A DNA stretch of 34,990 nucleotides from Saprolegnia diclina VS20. Taxonomy: Eukaryota > Oomycota > Saprolegniomycetes > Saprolegniales > Saprolegniaceae. Positions 21,571-30,931 of this stretch are shown here, in pieces (position 1 is the first letter of the stretch; each line of letters starts with the position of its first letter). The stretch covers positions 45,184 through 80,173 of the forward strand of contig NW_008246073.1 of the NCBI RefSeq assembly GCF_000281045.1, given 5' to 3'. The translations under genes were made by a program, and so were the position numbers. The notes under the pieces were generated by a model. That model searched no databases. It was given only the letters and a program-made list of their open reading frames with translations, and was not told the DNA's origin.

Positions 21571-21705
21571 CTTACTTATGTAGTAATAGCAGCCCATGAC
21601 ACGGAAAGGCCAGATTGCAGTTGGGTGGTTTTAGACGTGCGTGCTGGACATCAAAGATCTGGCTCGCGATCTTGCAGAAGTCGAAGCGACGCATAATCAT
21701 CTCGG

Positions 21706-24700
21706 ATGGCGCTGTTCTACGACTACTTGGTGGACCTGCCCGCCAACACGCGGCAGCTCTGCTCGGCGTGGAGCGAGAGCGAGTCCATCTTGGCCGTCGC
21801 GCTCGACAACCGCGAGGTTCATTTTTTCAGCGATGAGGTACGCTGTCCATGATGAGCAATGGGCTTAGCCTCGTAACGCAGGGCGAGAAACTCCAAGTGC
21901 CCGTCCATTCGCGCAAGGCCGACATCATGTCGATCGCGTGGCAGCCGCGGGGCACGGCCCTCGCCGTCGCATGGGGCGACGGTACGTCACTGTCGCTTGC
22001 CTATAAGCGCCTATGCTCGGCTATACTAGGCATGGTGTCGCTCTGGATTCCCAAGGAGAATGCAGCGCGCGAAGTCAACTCGCCGCACACGACCCGCCTC
22101 ACACTGCTCAAATGGGCGCCGTACGGCAACCGCCTCGTCACGGGCGATGAGAACGGGATCCTCGCCGTCTGGAAGGTCGACGCGCGCAGCCAAATGATGC
22201 TCGCGACGCAGTACACGCGCCAAGGCAGCTTGACGCAGTGCGTCTTTTGTGTGTCGCCGCAAAAGCGCGAGAAGGAGGCCAAAGGGTAGATACATATATA
22301 CATGTGGTGCTCTTGGTGACGCTCTTGCTAGCGACGTGTCCTTCTCCGCGACAGCAGCGTGCCCGTCCTTCTTCTTCGGCGGCGACATTGGCTCGGTGCA
22401 CTACGCCGACGACTTGGGGCACATCTCGGACGTCCAAACGCTCAGCCACGCGATCGACTGCATGATGTTTTACGAAGAAAAGCACCGGTGCGGTCTCCAT
22501 CATTTTTATCGAGGTATCAAGTTGAGCTAGACTCGTGGTGATTACGCGCACGTCGCAACTCGTGCAGCTCCAGATCGCCTCGGATGGCACGGTCAAGCCC
22601 GTCATGAAGGGCAAGCTTAGCGTGTCGGCCGATACGGGGCTCAAGGAGGCCATTTGGGCCGGCCCCGGTACCCACGAGTACACTATCCGAGTTTGCTGTT
22701 TACGCAAGGACTAGGTCTCTTGGCGACGGCATCCAACGAGCAAGTGATTCGCTTTTGCGATCTCCAAAAAGAGGAAAACTTTGTTCTGAGTCTCGCAAGC
22801 GCGGGCTTGCCGTCGACGGACCGTGTGAGCGCACTCGACTTTAACCCGCGCAAGCGCATTCTCGCGGCCGGCACGAACGAAGGCAAAGTGGTCTTTTGGC
22901 GCTGCAACGGCCCAAAGGTCACGCAGTGGGCACTCCTCGCGCACGCCGACATGCGGCAGCCGGTGGTCAAGCTCGGGTGGAGTCCGCTCTCGTCGTACAT
23001 TTACGGCCACGCCCCTGTCGCCGGTGTCAGCATCTTCCACGAAGCCATTATGAACCGGTGCGTGAGCGGCGACACGGCCGTGATCCAGACACGACCAATG
23101 GCACTCTCGATTGAAAAGTTCTCGAATGGCACCGTGCTCCAAGCATCCTTAGACGCGTCGATTCGCATCAAGGGCCTCGCCCACGACGGCAACATGATCC
23201 TGGTCTGGAACGGCTCGAAAGCCGAGGTGTTTGAGCTCCAGAACGACCTGGAAGGCAAGCGGGCAGGCACGTTCAAGAGCAATGCGAGTGCGATGCAGCT
23301 GCGCGGCGACGCCGTCTACTTGACGCATGGCAACCACGTGCATGTGACCAACGCCAGCGGTACGATCAAGAACAAGCTGAGCTTCACCGAGGCCGAGGGC
23401 AAGCCGATGCTGCTCCACGTCAACAACAAGTTTCTCGCCGTCGGTACCGACACAGGACTCATTCGCGTCTTTGACCTCTCGCTGCGCGAGCCCAAGGCAT
23501 TTGGCAGCATGGGCAACATCATGGTACGTCGTGCTCGAGTGCTCATTTCTTATCGGTGAGATATGTAGAAAGGCCTTTCGGGCGTGAGTGAAAAGTCTAT
23601 GCTGCACTCGCTGAGCGTCAACTGTGACGGTACGCGCGTCGCCTTCCTCGTCGACGCGGTCGAGGGCACGTTACGTGTTCGCATTCCGCACACCAAAGTG
23701 TACCTCTTCAATACGGACCTCAACGTGTTTCAGTCGTACGACTGCGGACCAGTGCGGTACCCAGTCGCCCACTTTTGGGACCCGCAGGAGCCGCGGCTCG
23801 TGGCGTGCGAAACCTTCCACGTACTCGACTCGATGACACGTCAACAGGATTGAAAATTCATTTACGTAGGCCAAACACGACGAGCAGAGTAGCGCCAAGT
23901 CGAGTGGCGCGAGGGACGACGTCGCGCCGCCCAAGAGCGACGGTGAGAGCAGCGCGGATGTGACGCGCCTCGCGTCCTCGGCCGAGAAGGAGATTCTGAT
24001 CCTCTTTGCGTCCAACGAGCGCGGTCTCTTGATGCAAGACAACTTTGACCTGGACGCCAAGTACTCGGCGCTGCTCGGCATGCACGTCCCCCGTCTCTAC
24101 TTGAGTTCCAACCAGGATGGCCGCGAGGCAAAAGACGGCGATGGGCCCGTCGCGCTGCTGCGGTCCAAGATCATGCGCGATTTCGTCGGCCTCGACCGAG
24201 TCGACGAGCCAACGCGCCAAGCGCTCATCGACTTTTCGTACTTTATGACGATCGGCAACATGGACGAAGCGTACCGGTCCGTCAAGCTCATCCAGAACAC
24301 GTCTGTGTGGGAAAACATGGCGCACATGTGCGTCAAGACCAAGCGCCTCGACGTCGCGCAAGTGTGCCTCGGCCACATGGGTCATGCGCGCGGGGCGGCG
24401 GCGGTCGATGCAGCCGCCCGCCCAACGGCGCCGGTGGAAGTGCCTATTGCCATGGTGGCCATCCAGCTTGGGCTCCTTGACGACGCGGCGCGGCTTTACA
24501 AGGAGTCGAACCGGTTCGATTTGCTCAACAAGCTGTATCAAGCCGCGGGGTTTTGGTCGAAAGCAATTGAAGTTGCGACCAAGCGCGACCGCATCCATCT
24601 CAAGAGCACGCACTTTGCGTATGCCAAGCACCTCGAGGACGAAGGCAACCTCAAGGACGCGATGCGGCACTTTGAGCTTGCGGGCACGGCCGCCAAAGAC

Positions 24701-26284
24701 ATTCCGCGGATGCTGTTTGGCCTCGGGAAGCTCGAGATGCTCGACACATATGCGAGCAAGACGGACGACCCGGCGCTCCTCCTCTGGTGGGCGCAGTACC
24801 AAGAGTCCAACCACGAATTCGACGCCGCTGCGGTCTGCTATCGCCGCGCAAAGGACTATCTCTCGCTCGTGCGCGTGCTGTGCTTCAAGAAGGACTTTGA
24901 CGCGGCCGGTCAAGTCGTCGCCAACACCAACAACCGCGCGGCCGCGTACCACTTGGCGCGCCAATTCGAGGCCCACGACGACGTCGGCAAGGCGATTCAG
25001 TTTTACGCGCTCAGCGGCAGCTACGGCCACGCGATCCGGCTCAGCCGCGAACACAACCTCGACGGCGACCTCATGCAGTACGCGCTATTGAGCAAGCCGG
25101 GTCCGATGCTCGAATGTGCCCAGTACTTTGAAGCCAAAGGCGAGCACGAAAAGGCTGTCGCGTTGTACCACAAGGGCGGCTATGTGGCCAAGGCGCTCGA
25201 GCTCTGCTTCCAAGCGTCGCTCTTTGACGAGCTGCACACGATCGCGGACGAGCTCGGCGCCGCGACCGGCACGTCGCCGGCGATTTTAAGCAAGTGCGCC
25301 GACTTCTTTGCCCAGAACGGACAGCACGCCAAGGCCGTGCCGCTACTCATTTTGGCGCAGCGCGTGCCGGACGCACTCGACATGTGCGTGGCCCACAAGG
25401 TCAAGATCACCGAGGAGATGGCCGAGAAGCTCACACCGCCGAAGCCCGACGACGACCCGGCCGGCACAAAGCGCCGAAACGAGCTGTTGATGAAGATCGC
25501 CAAATGCTGCAAGCACCAAGGCTCGTACCACTTAGCGACCAAGAAGTATACGCAAGCTGGCGCCAAACTCAAAGCGATGAAGTGTCTCCTCAAGTCGGGC
25601 GACACGGAGAAGGTCATCTTCTTCGCCAACGTCTCGCGCAACAATGACATTTATGTGCTCGCAGCCAACTACCTCCAGACGCTCAATTGGGCGAAGGACT
25701 CGGACTTGGCCAAAAACATTGTGGGCTTCTACACCAAAGCCAAAGCGTTCGAGGCGCTGACGGGCTTTTACGAAGCCAACGCCAACGTCGAGATTGACGA
25801 CGCCAAGGACTACACAAAAGCCCAAACGTACCTCGCGGAAGCTGCCAAAGTGCTTGCCAAAGCCACGAGCGCTGGCAAGGACAAGCGACTTGCCCAGCTG
25901 GAGCGCCGTGGGCAACTCATGGCGGCGTTCGCCGATGCGCAGAGCGCGGCCAAGGCGGACCCGACCGAGATGGTGCGCCTCGTCCACGCACTGCTGGAAG
26001 AGCCGGACGTCGACTCGGCCGTCCGACTCGGCGACGCATTTGGGCTCCTGGTGCAACAGGCGTACGCGAGCGGCGACAAGGACCAGGTCGCCGAGCTATT
26101 GGATGCGATGCGCAGCCGCAACATTCCGCTCAAGGGGTATGTGTCGAGCAAGATCCTCAACGACGTGCCGCTTCCGACCAAGAGCCGCCCGGAAGCCAAG
26201 GACGACGACGGCGGCAAGAACGACGACGAAGAACTCGACGAAGACATTGCGGACGAAGCCGACGCGAGTCCCCGCCGAAAGTAA
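21706..26284 (+). CDS. IFT140: Intraflagellar transport protein IFT140 (IFT-A complex)
   Basis: Eight exons (21706-21837, 21882-21981, 22030-22285, 22332-22487, 22531-22667, 22715-23523, 23569-23820, 23870-26284) join to 1,418 residues, close to the 1.4-1.5 k usual for the family. The start MALFYDY matches the conserved IFT140 N-terminus. Residues 1-about 590 form WD40 propellers (LAVAWGDG, RLVTGDENGILAVW, LAAGTNEGKVVFW, LAVGTDTGLIRVFDL, HFWDPQEPRLVACE). The rest is TPR-like superhelix: RDFVGLDRVDEPTR, MTIGNMDEAYRSVKLI, CVKTKRLDVAQVCLGHMGHARGA, QGSYHLATKKYTQAG and KAMKCLLKSGDTEK are all strongly conserved. The C-terminus ends in an acidic DELDEDIADEAD tail. IFT140 is a core subunit of the retrograde train and carries membrane cargo into cilia, so the organism makes flagella. 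Five of the seven introns begin GTAC; six of seven end in TAG. Confidence 0.95.
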
Positions 26285-26486
26285 CTCGACTGTGAATATT
26301 ATGCAACTCCACAACTTCGTTGGCGTGTGGCGGGCATCGGTCTGAACGGGTTGGTCGACTTGGTTTGCTCCTTGGCTCACACCAGGGTGTCAGGAGCATG
26401 GTTTAGAGCTGCTAGGGCTAGGTATTTCGCTGACGAAACGGCGCCTAAGGACAATCTGGCCGCAGTTGGTCTGGTAGCAGTGAAGA

Positions 26487-26517
26487 CAAGGGTCAATAAT
26501 CTGATTATTGACCCTTG
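26487..26517. repeat. Perfect 14-bp inverted repeat with 3-nt loop
   Basis: The arms 26,487-26,500 (caagggtcaataat) and 26,504-26,517 are exact reverse complements around ctg. It could fold as a hairpin in RNA or mark a decayed element end. Confidence 0.6.
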
Positions 26518-26562
26518 GTGAAGATGATTCGCATTGTGGCCAAACCCCACGCAGATATGGTT

Positions 26563-26625
26563 GCCAATCACGATGCAACATGGTAGCCAATCACGATGCA
26601 GCAGAATGGTGGTCACTCCGATTGG
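26563..26625. promoter_or_regulatory. Three CCAAT boxes, two in a 23-bp direct repeat
   Basis: gccaatcacgatgca occurs at 26,563-26,577 and again at 26,586-26,600; ATTGG follows at 26,621-26,625. All lie within 85 bp of the ATG at 26,648. They match the NF-Y core; the duplication suggests a local tandem event. Confidence 0.45.
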
Positions 26626-26647
26626 GTCCATTGTCAGGGGCGTCATC

Positions 26648-27709
26648 ATGGCGCTGCCAAATCAAATTGAGGAAGTCATTTTCGATCTTGCCTTGCACAC
26701 GATGACCACCCGCATCTACAAAGCTCCGACGTCCATGACCGCGCTGCTTGCTGCTCCCAAAGGCACCGTCGAGCACTACGACGGCGAGGCGTTCCTTCTC
26801 CACGTGTTCTGGCGCGCGCCCGACCTCGACGCAGCCCGCCGACTCCTCGCCGCCCTCGCTGCCTGCGCCCGTGCCACGCACCGCGACACGCCGTGCGTAC
26901 CGACCTACTTTTTTCGCCTTTCGTCCATGATCCCGCCCGCTCCCATGGCCTTGACGGCCGGCGAGCACCCGTGGCTGAGCGCCGCCGTCAAGAAATTGCA
27001 GGTTGGTGTCCACCGCGCCGCCGTCGAGGCCGACCTGCGCAAATACGGGCTCGATATGAATCGCTTGGACTTGTCCCCCGACGCGTCGTTGCCGGAATCG
27101 CTGCAGCAGTCGCCGGTCTGGGTCGAGTTCACCGAGGTGTATCTGGACGAGCGCGCCTTCATCGAGCACGCCGGCTCGCGCGACTACTTGGACGCATACG
27201 GGCGCATCATGGACCCGGCGTGCATGCTTGGGGCGCCGACGACGATGCGCCTCGGCGACCCGGTCGAGTCAGTCGTGGCGATTTTGGAGCCGATCCTCAA
27301 GGAGCGAGTGGCGCCCATGGACCCGCGCTTGTCGCTGTGGCGCGCCCCGACCTCGACAGCGCGCCCCGCCTTTGTCTCACTCGACTTTGCGACGGCTCAA
27401 GTTGACGTACCGCCGCTCTGGACGGCGCTGTGCACGACGTGCGTGCTCTTCCAGCACCCAGTTTGCGACGGCCGGACGCGGCTGCTGAGCGTCCTCACCC
27501 ACACACCGAACCTCATCGCGCTTCAATCTGTGGCCGAGCTCGCGCCGGTGGTCGGCCAAGTGCACGTCGATGGCCCGCCTGACGACATGGTCGCGTTGCT
27601 GGAGGCAGCAGGGCTCTCGAGTATCATTGAAGTGAACGGAGAAGCCGTCGGGCACATTTTGCACGAACGCGCGCCAGAGCTGCGCGCCGTCGCGTCGTAC
27701 ACCGAGTAG
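26648..27709 (+). CDS. ABM-like dimeric alpha/beta-barrel domain protein, function unknown
   Basis: Single exon of 353 residues from the ATG at 26,648. The segment FLLHVFWRAPDLDAARRLLAALAACARATHRDTPCVPTYFFRL splits as a beta strand, a helix and a strand, and a later VWVEFTEVYLDERAFIEHAGSRDYLDAYGRI stretch has the 'vEfhEvYxdxxAFxxH' look of antibiotic-biosynthesis-monooxygenase (ABM) folds. About 70 residues separate the two halves, longer than usual. A second, weaker copy may lie at the C-terminus (from FVSLDFATAQVD to ILHERAPEL). No cofactor or heme motif is evident, so an enzymatic role is not claimed. The fold assignment is tentative. It converges with the TMEM185-like gene, 11 bp between stop codons. 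Confidence 0.65.
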   Translation: MALPNQIEEVIFDLALHTMTTRIYKAPTSMTALLAAPKGTVEHYDGEAFLLHVFWRAPDLDAARRLLAALAACARATHRDTPCVPTYFFRLSSMIPPAPMALTAGEHPWLSAAVKKLQVGVHRAAVEADLRKYGLDMNRLDLSPDASLPESLQQSPVWVEFTEVYLDERAFIEHAGSRDYLDAYGRIMDPACMLGAPTTMRLGDPVESVVAILEPILKERVAPMDPRLSLWRAPTSTARPAFVSLDFATAQVDVPPLWTALCTTCVLFQHPVCDGRTRLLSVLTHTPNLIALQSVAELAPVVGQVHVDGPPDDMVALLEAAGLSSIIEVNGEAVGHILHERAPELRAVASYTE

Positions 27710-27720
27710 ACTTACGGCTT

Positions 27721-28775
27721 TTATTGGATGTAGCACGACGCATCGGTGACGTTCGGCTTGCACGGTGAAAACAATACATTTATTATACTACTCTGAAAAC
27801 TCGCCATCTTCGTCGTCATTGCGGACACAAGAGTACGTACCGCAAGAACCACGAGACCATAGAGAATAAACCACGGCAGAATGATGTACACGGCCGAGAA
27901 CGTGGCTGACGCAAGCCGAACAAGGAACAGTACTTGCAAAAAGAGCCCAAAAACGAGACTCGCGAGGCCGGTCTAGCGCATGTATAGCGAGTTATGTCTA
28001 TAGCACGCGATGCACCGGAGAAACACCTACGACAGTATTGGCGAATCAATACTACAGTTTTCGTAAGCGTCATCGATAGATGGAGGCGTACGAGGAAAAA
28101 GAACGCGGCCGCGACGGCACGTCAGAAATTGGACTTTCAACCACGACGAATTGGTGTGGTGGTCCAGTTTTCGCGCCACAAAAGTGAGTTGAAGCGCTAG
28201 GGAAGCATTGCCGGCAAAGCTACCCCAGTCGAGCAAGGAGACGTAGATCGGAATAATAATGCAGATCCAGGACCAGTCCACAAGGTCGTCGAGGCGCAGC
28301 ACGACAAAGAGATGCAACACAAATCCGCAGAGCCACGTCAGAGTGCCATTGCTAAGCAGAGAGCGAGTTACTCGTCTCTATCGTGCGTTCCGTTTCCACG
28401 TACCAGGAGACAAACACCATCACGGTGGCCCAGTCCCAGTCGATCGAATCGTCGACCTTCCAGTAGACAAACACTAAGAACACAAGACTTATCAGTCGAG
28501 AAAGAGAAGAATGGAAGAGAAAGGGCCGTACGCGGTGTGAGGATGACGGGCAAGAGCAGCTAGAGGCCGCCAAGCACGAGACAGAGGCGCACGCAAACGG
28601 ACTCGGCCTCGCGCAAAAGCTTGTCGTAGCTGCGTATCATGTACCCGAGCGGGCCGCGCCGCGCTTTCGCAGATTCCAAGAACATGCCAGCGTACGTGCC
28701 CTCACGCACACATGTCACGCCGGCCGAGATCTTGGCGTATGAGCCGGCGCGCGTAATTGATGTGAACGGCGCCAT
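27721..28775 (-). CDS. TMEM185-like multi-pass membrane protein, exon model incomplete
   Basis: From the ATG at 28,775 an N-terminal soluble segment leads to repeated hydrophobic blocks with the 'LRLDxxxxWxW' signature of the TMEM185 family: FVYWKVDDSIDWDWATVMVFVSW and LFVVLRLDDLVDWSWICIIIPIYV. Supported exons are 28559-28532, 28473-28404 and one from 28,351 down, with introns of 58 and 52 nt. The final part (27972-27841, then 27792-27721) encodes two more helices. The first intron is ambiguous (33 or 39 nt), because LCLVLGGL and LLLPVIL sit either side of an in-frame TAG. I could not thread 27,973-28,200 without a frame conflict, so an extra intron, a sequencing slip or a disabling mutation is possible. 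The 48-nt intron 27,793-27,840 is in frame and open. Molecular role unknown. Confidence 0.6.
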
Positions 28776-29020
28776 GGCTTTTGAAAAATGCGGATTGGGA
28801 TCACGGCCTGCCACGTGGTACGTCGTGTGTTTTTAGTCTGCAGTAGTCTCTATAGGCTTTGTATCACTAGACCAACGCAATCTACCCTCCGTTTCTTAAA
28901 CAAGCTGCCACGTGCCGGCAATGGAGTCGGACTCATCGCGGGCCATGATCGCGGGCAGCATGAGTTGTCCTTTGAAGCTTTAACCAACACCGAGCAGTGA
29001 ACTTGATAGGATCGTCCAGT
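28776..29020. other. Spacer between TMEM185-like gene and fold-back repeat
   Basis: The likely promoter of the TMEM185-like gene lies here. A short minus-strand coding-like text (DDPIKFTARCWLKL, about 28,960-29,015) may be part of a gene interrupted by the neighbouring repeat. No motif is recognisable. Confidence 0.25.
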
Positions 29021-29547
29021 ATACACTTTTGCAACTTGACGTTTGCCTGCGTTTAGAGGTCTCGAGCGCTGGTAATATGCACGTAGGATATTGCATGCGT
29101 CGTTGGTCCTGAGAGTGTAGTACCAACGCCCGAGACCTTCATACGCAGTCAAACGTCAAGTTAGAAAAGTGTATGTGATGTTTCTTGTTTTTACGAGTTT
29201 CATTTGTAGCCAATTGGAAGCAGTTTGGATGTATGGAGCACTACGCCACGCTCCATCGATGCATGCAACGTCCTGCGAATTTAGTACGAACGCCCGAGAC
29301 CTTCAAACGCAGTCAAAATGTTTCTTCTCTTTTTGCAACTTGCCGTTTGCTTGTCTTTAAAGGTCTCGGGTGTTCGTCCTATATTCGCAGGAAATTGCAT
29401 GCGTCGTTGGTTCGTGACGTAGAGCTCCATACATCTAAATTGCTTCCAATTGGCTACAAATGAAACTCGTAAAAAGACGAAACATGACATACACTTTTGC
29501 AACTTGACGTTTGCCTGCGTTTAGAGGTCTCGAGCGCTGGTAATATG
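29021..29547. mobile_element. Fold-back element with nested inverted repeats and 59-bp direct ends
   Basis: The stretch 29,021-29,079 recurs without visible change at 29,489-29,547. Between them a large imperfect palindrome is centred near 29,330: about 29,105-29,329 is the reverse complement of about 29,331-29,543, with a conserved block holding acgagtttcatttgtagcc on both strands. A unit containing aacttgacgtttg and ending in ggtctcg appears five times in alternating orientation (about 29,031, 29,117, 29,289, 29,336 and 29,499). As a result both strands carry frames reading FLRVSFVANWKQF. No transposase is encoded. It resembles a non-autonomous fold-back or nested MITE insertion. Confidence 0.65.
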
Positions 29548-29922
29548 TGTTGTGCTGTCGGGGTTGAATGCCGACGCAAGGTCTGCGCCTGAGGAGGATG
29601 CACCGCTCTTCACAGACAAAACGAAAAACTGAATTGGATGGCTGTCCACTCGGAGTTGAGACAATCTGCCAGTGAATAGGAAGGCAGGACGGCCATGGAC
29701 CTCCACGTCGACACAGCATTCCCCCATGTATAACACGACCCCGGGGTGAGCCGCGCGAAGAGCAGAATGCATCTTGGCGACATTGACAGGCGGCAGAGCG
29801 AAGGAAAACCGCCATGATCTTGGGTACGTCCGTGGCCATGTCAGCCGCAGGTTCCCACGAAGCCTCGAGGACGTCGAGACCGAGCTACTTGACTTGAACT
29901 CGCCACTGTGAGCCCCATACAC
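29548..29922 (-). pseudogene. Unrecognised gene fragment truncated by the fold-back element
   Basis: A minus-strand frame from about 29,922 reads like real protein in its centre (HSALRAAHPGVVLYMGECC, then VDVEVHGRPAFLFTGRLSQL) and then runs directly into the repeat, where it ends at a TAA within the repeat unit. I know no family with this text. It has no clear ATG at its beginning, and a second frame overlaps upstream (ADMATDVPKIMAVF), so an intron or frameshift may lie near 29,780-29,830. Confidence 0.35.
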
Positions 29923-30089
29923 TAATGATTTAACGGAAGGTACTCTACGGCAAGCTTCGCAACTTACCTCGAGCTAACAATATTTCGAATTTATAATTCT
30001 GGTTTTGGTCCCTGTCTCTTCCACCCCTCGAACATATATTGCAGTGAACACAGAGTCAACAGACAACACCATGTAGAAGTGTCAAGCGC

Positions 30090-30617
30090 TTAGGCGACGA
30101 TATGCCATAGGATCGCAAGCGCGACAAGGGCGAGGAATGGTCCCCATGTAAGCAGCGCGCCCTTGGCGTTGACAAACGAGCCGCAAAACAGCACGTAGAA
30201 GCAGAGGTAGATCATGTTCCAGCCGCCAGAGGGGCGTGGAAAGCCCATAGACTCCAAGCAGCGCGCGACGTGCGAGTGGCAGTTGTCGCAGCAAATGTTG
30301 TGCATGCGCTTGCAGTAGACTGCGCAGCCGGCGCGGACGCCGTCGTCCCAGTCGTCGGCCGAGAGGCTCTCGGGCAGCGAGAGGCGAAGGTACCGCGTCG
30401 GCCGCCCAAAGGCAAAATCGTCTTCGCCAATGTGGTACGGGCCGGCAAAGTCGTAAATGACGCCGTGTGAGTCACCGATGCCCATGTGCCCAATGAACGG
30501 GAGGAACCACGTGATGACCGGCAGCGGCGACCACACGATGCAGAACGGGAACCGGTCGCGAGCGACATCGATGGCCGGCGCGTCGACCGCGGCCTCGTCG
30601 TCGTGCTTCAGAGCCAT
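30090..30617 (-). CDS. TMEM222 family membrane protein (DUF778)
   Basis: Intronless gene of 175 residues from the ATG at 30,617. It carries the full family signature: FPFCIVWSPLPVITWFLPFIGHMGI, then GVIYDFAGPYHIGEDDFAFGRPTRY, then RMHNICCDNCHSHVA and a C-terminal pair of hydrophobic helices (WNMIYLCFYVLFCG, GPFLALVALAILW). The clustered cysteines and histidines (CCDNCHSH) are the most conserved part and could hold a metal or a papain-like site. TMEM222 proteins are near-universal in eukaryotes; their molecular function is not established. The start is chosen because the upstream part of the frame begins at a GTG. An 8-bp inverted repeat lies just upstream. Confidence 0.9.
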   Translation of the reverse strand: MALKHDDEAAVDAPAIDVARDRFPFCIVWSPLPVITWFLPFIGHMGIGDSHGVIYDFAGPYHIGEDDFAFGRPTRYLRLSLPESLSADDWDDGVRAGCAVYCKRMHNICCDNCHSHVARCLESMGFPRPSGGWNMIYLCFYVLFCGSFVNAKGALLTWGPFLALVALAILWHIVA

Positions 30618-30651
30618 TGTGCAAACTAGCGTATCCGGCGGTCTGACCACG

Positions 30652-30690
30652 GTAACCGGATTTATACGGTTCGCAAGTGGAACCGGTTAC
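30652..30690. promoter_or_regulatory. Inverted repeat gtaaccgg/ccggttac upstream of TMEM222
   Basis: gtaaccgg (30,652-30,659) and ccggttac (30,683-30,690) are exact reverse complements, and a further accgg-like word (ttatacggttc) lies between. The pair begins 35 bp upstream of the start codon at 30,617. It could be a dimeric-factor site; this is inference. Confidence 0.35.
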
Positions 30691-30931
30691 GATGCGGTTC
30701 TGAGCCCTCAAATCTAATGAAATACGGCGCTCCCACCATTTCGACACGCTGGCTTTTTGGCACAGTGCCACACGCAAGAGATAGCGCCAGTAGGACGGGC
30801 GCACGACCTGCACCGTTGCCATTGAGCAAACCTCTTGCGCTGTTCAGCAAGGTGGTGTGGACATCAGTTTTGCAAGGATGAGTTCGTTATATCCTTGTCG
30901 TACAAAAGCAGAGTCCAATGACGTGTTGTTT

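Larger units (their letters stand above)
26285..26647. promoter_or_regulatory. Intergenic region with hairpin and CCAAT repeats
   Basis: This 363-bp gap between IFT140 and the next gene holds a perfect 14-bp inverted repeat with a 3-nt loop (26,487-26,517), two direct 15-mers gccaatcacgatgca at 26,563 and 26,586, and an inverted CCAAT at 26,621-26,625, all ahead of the ATG at 26,648. Confidence 0.5.

Noticed and set aside
23858-25054. Minus-strand frame of 398 codons
   Set aside because: It is the antisense shadow of the strongly conserved IFT140 TPR region.
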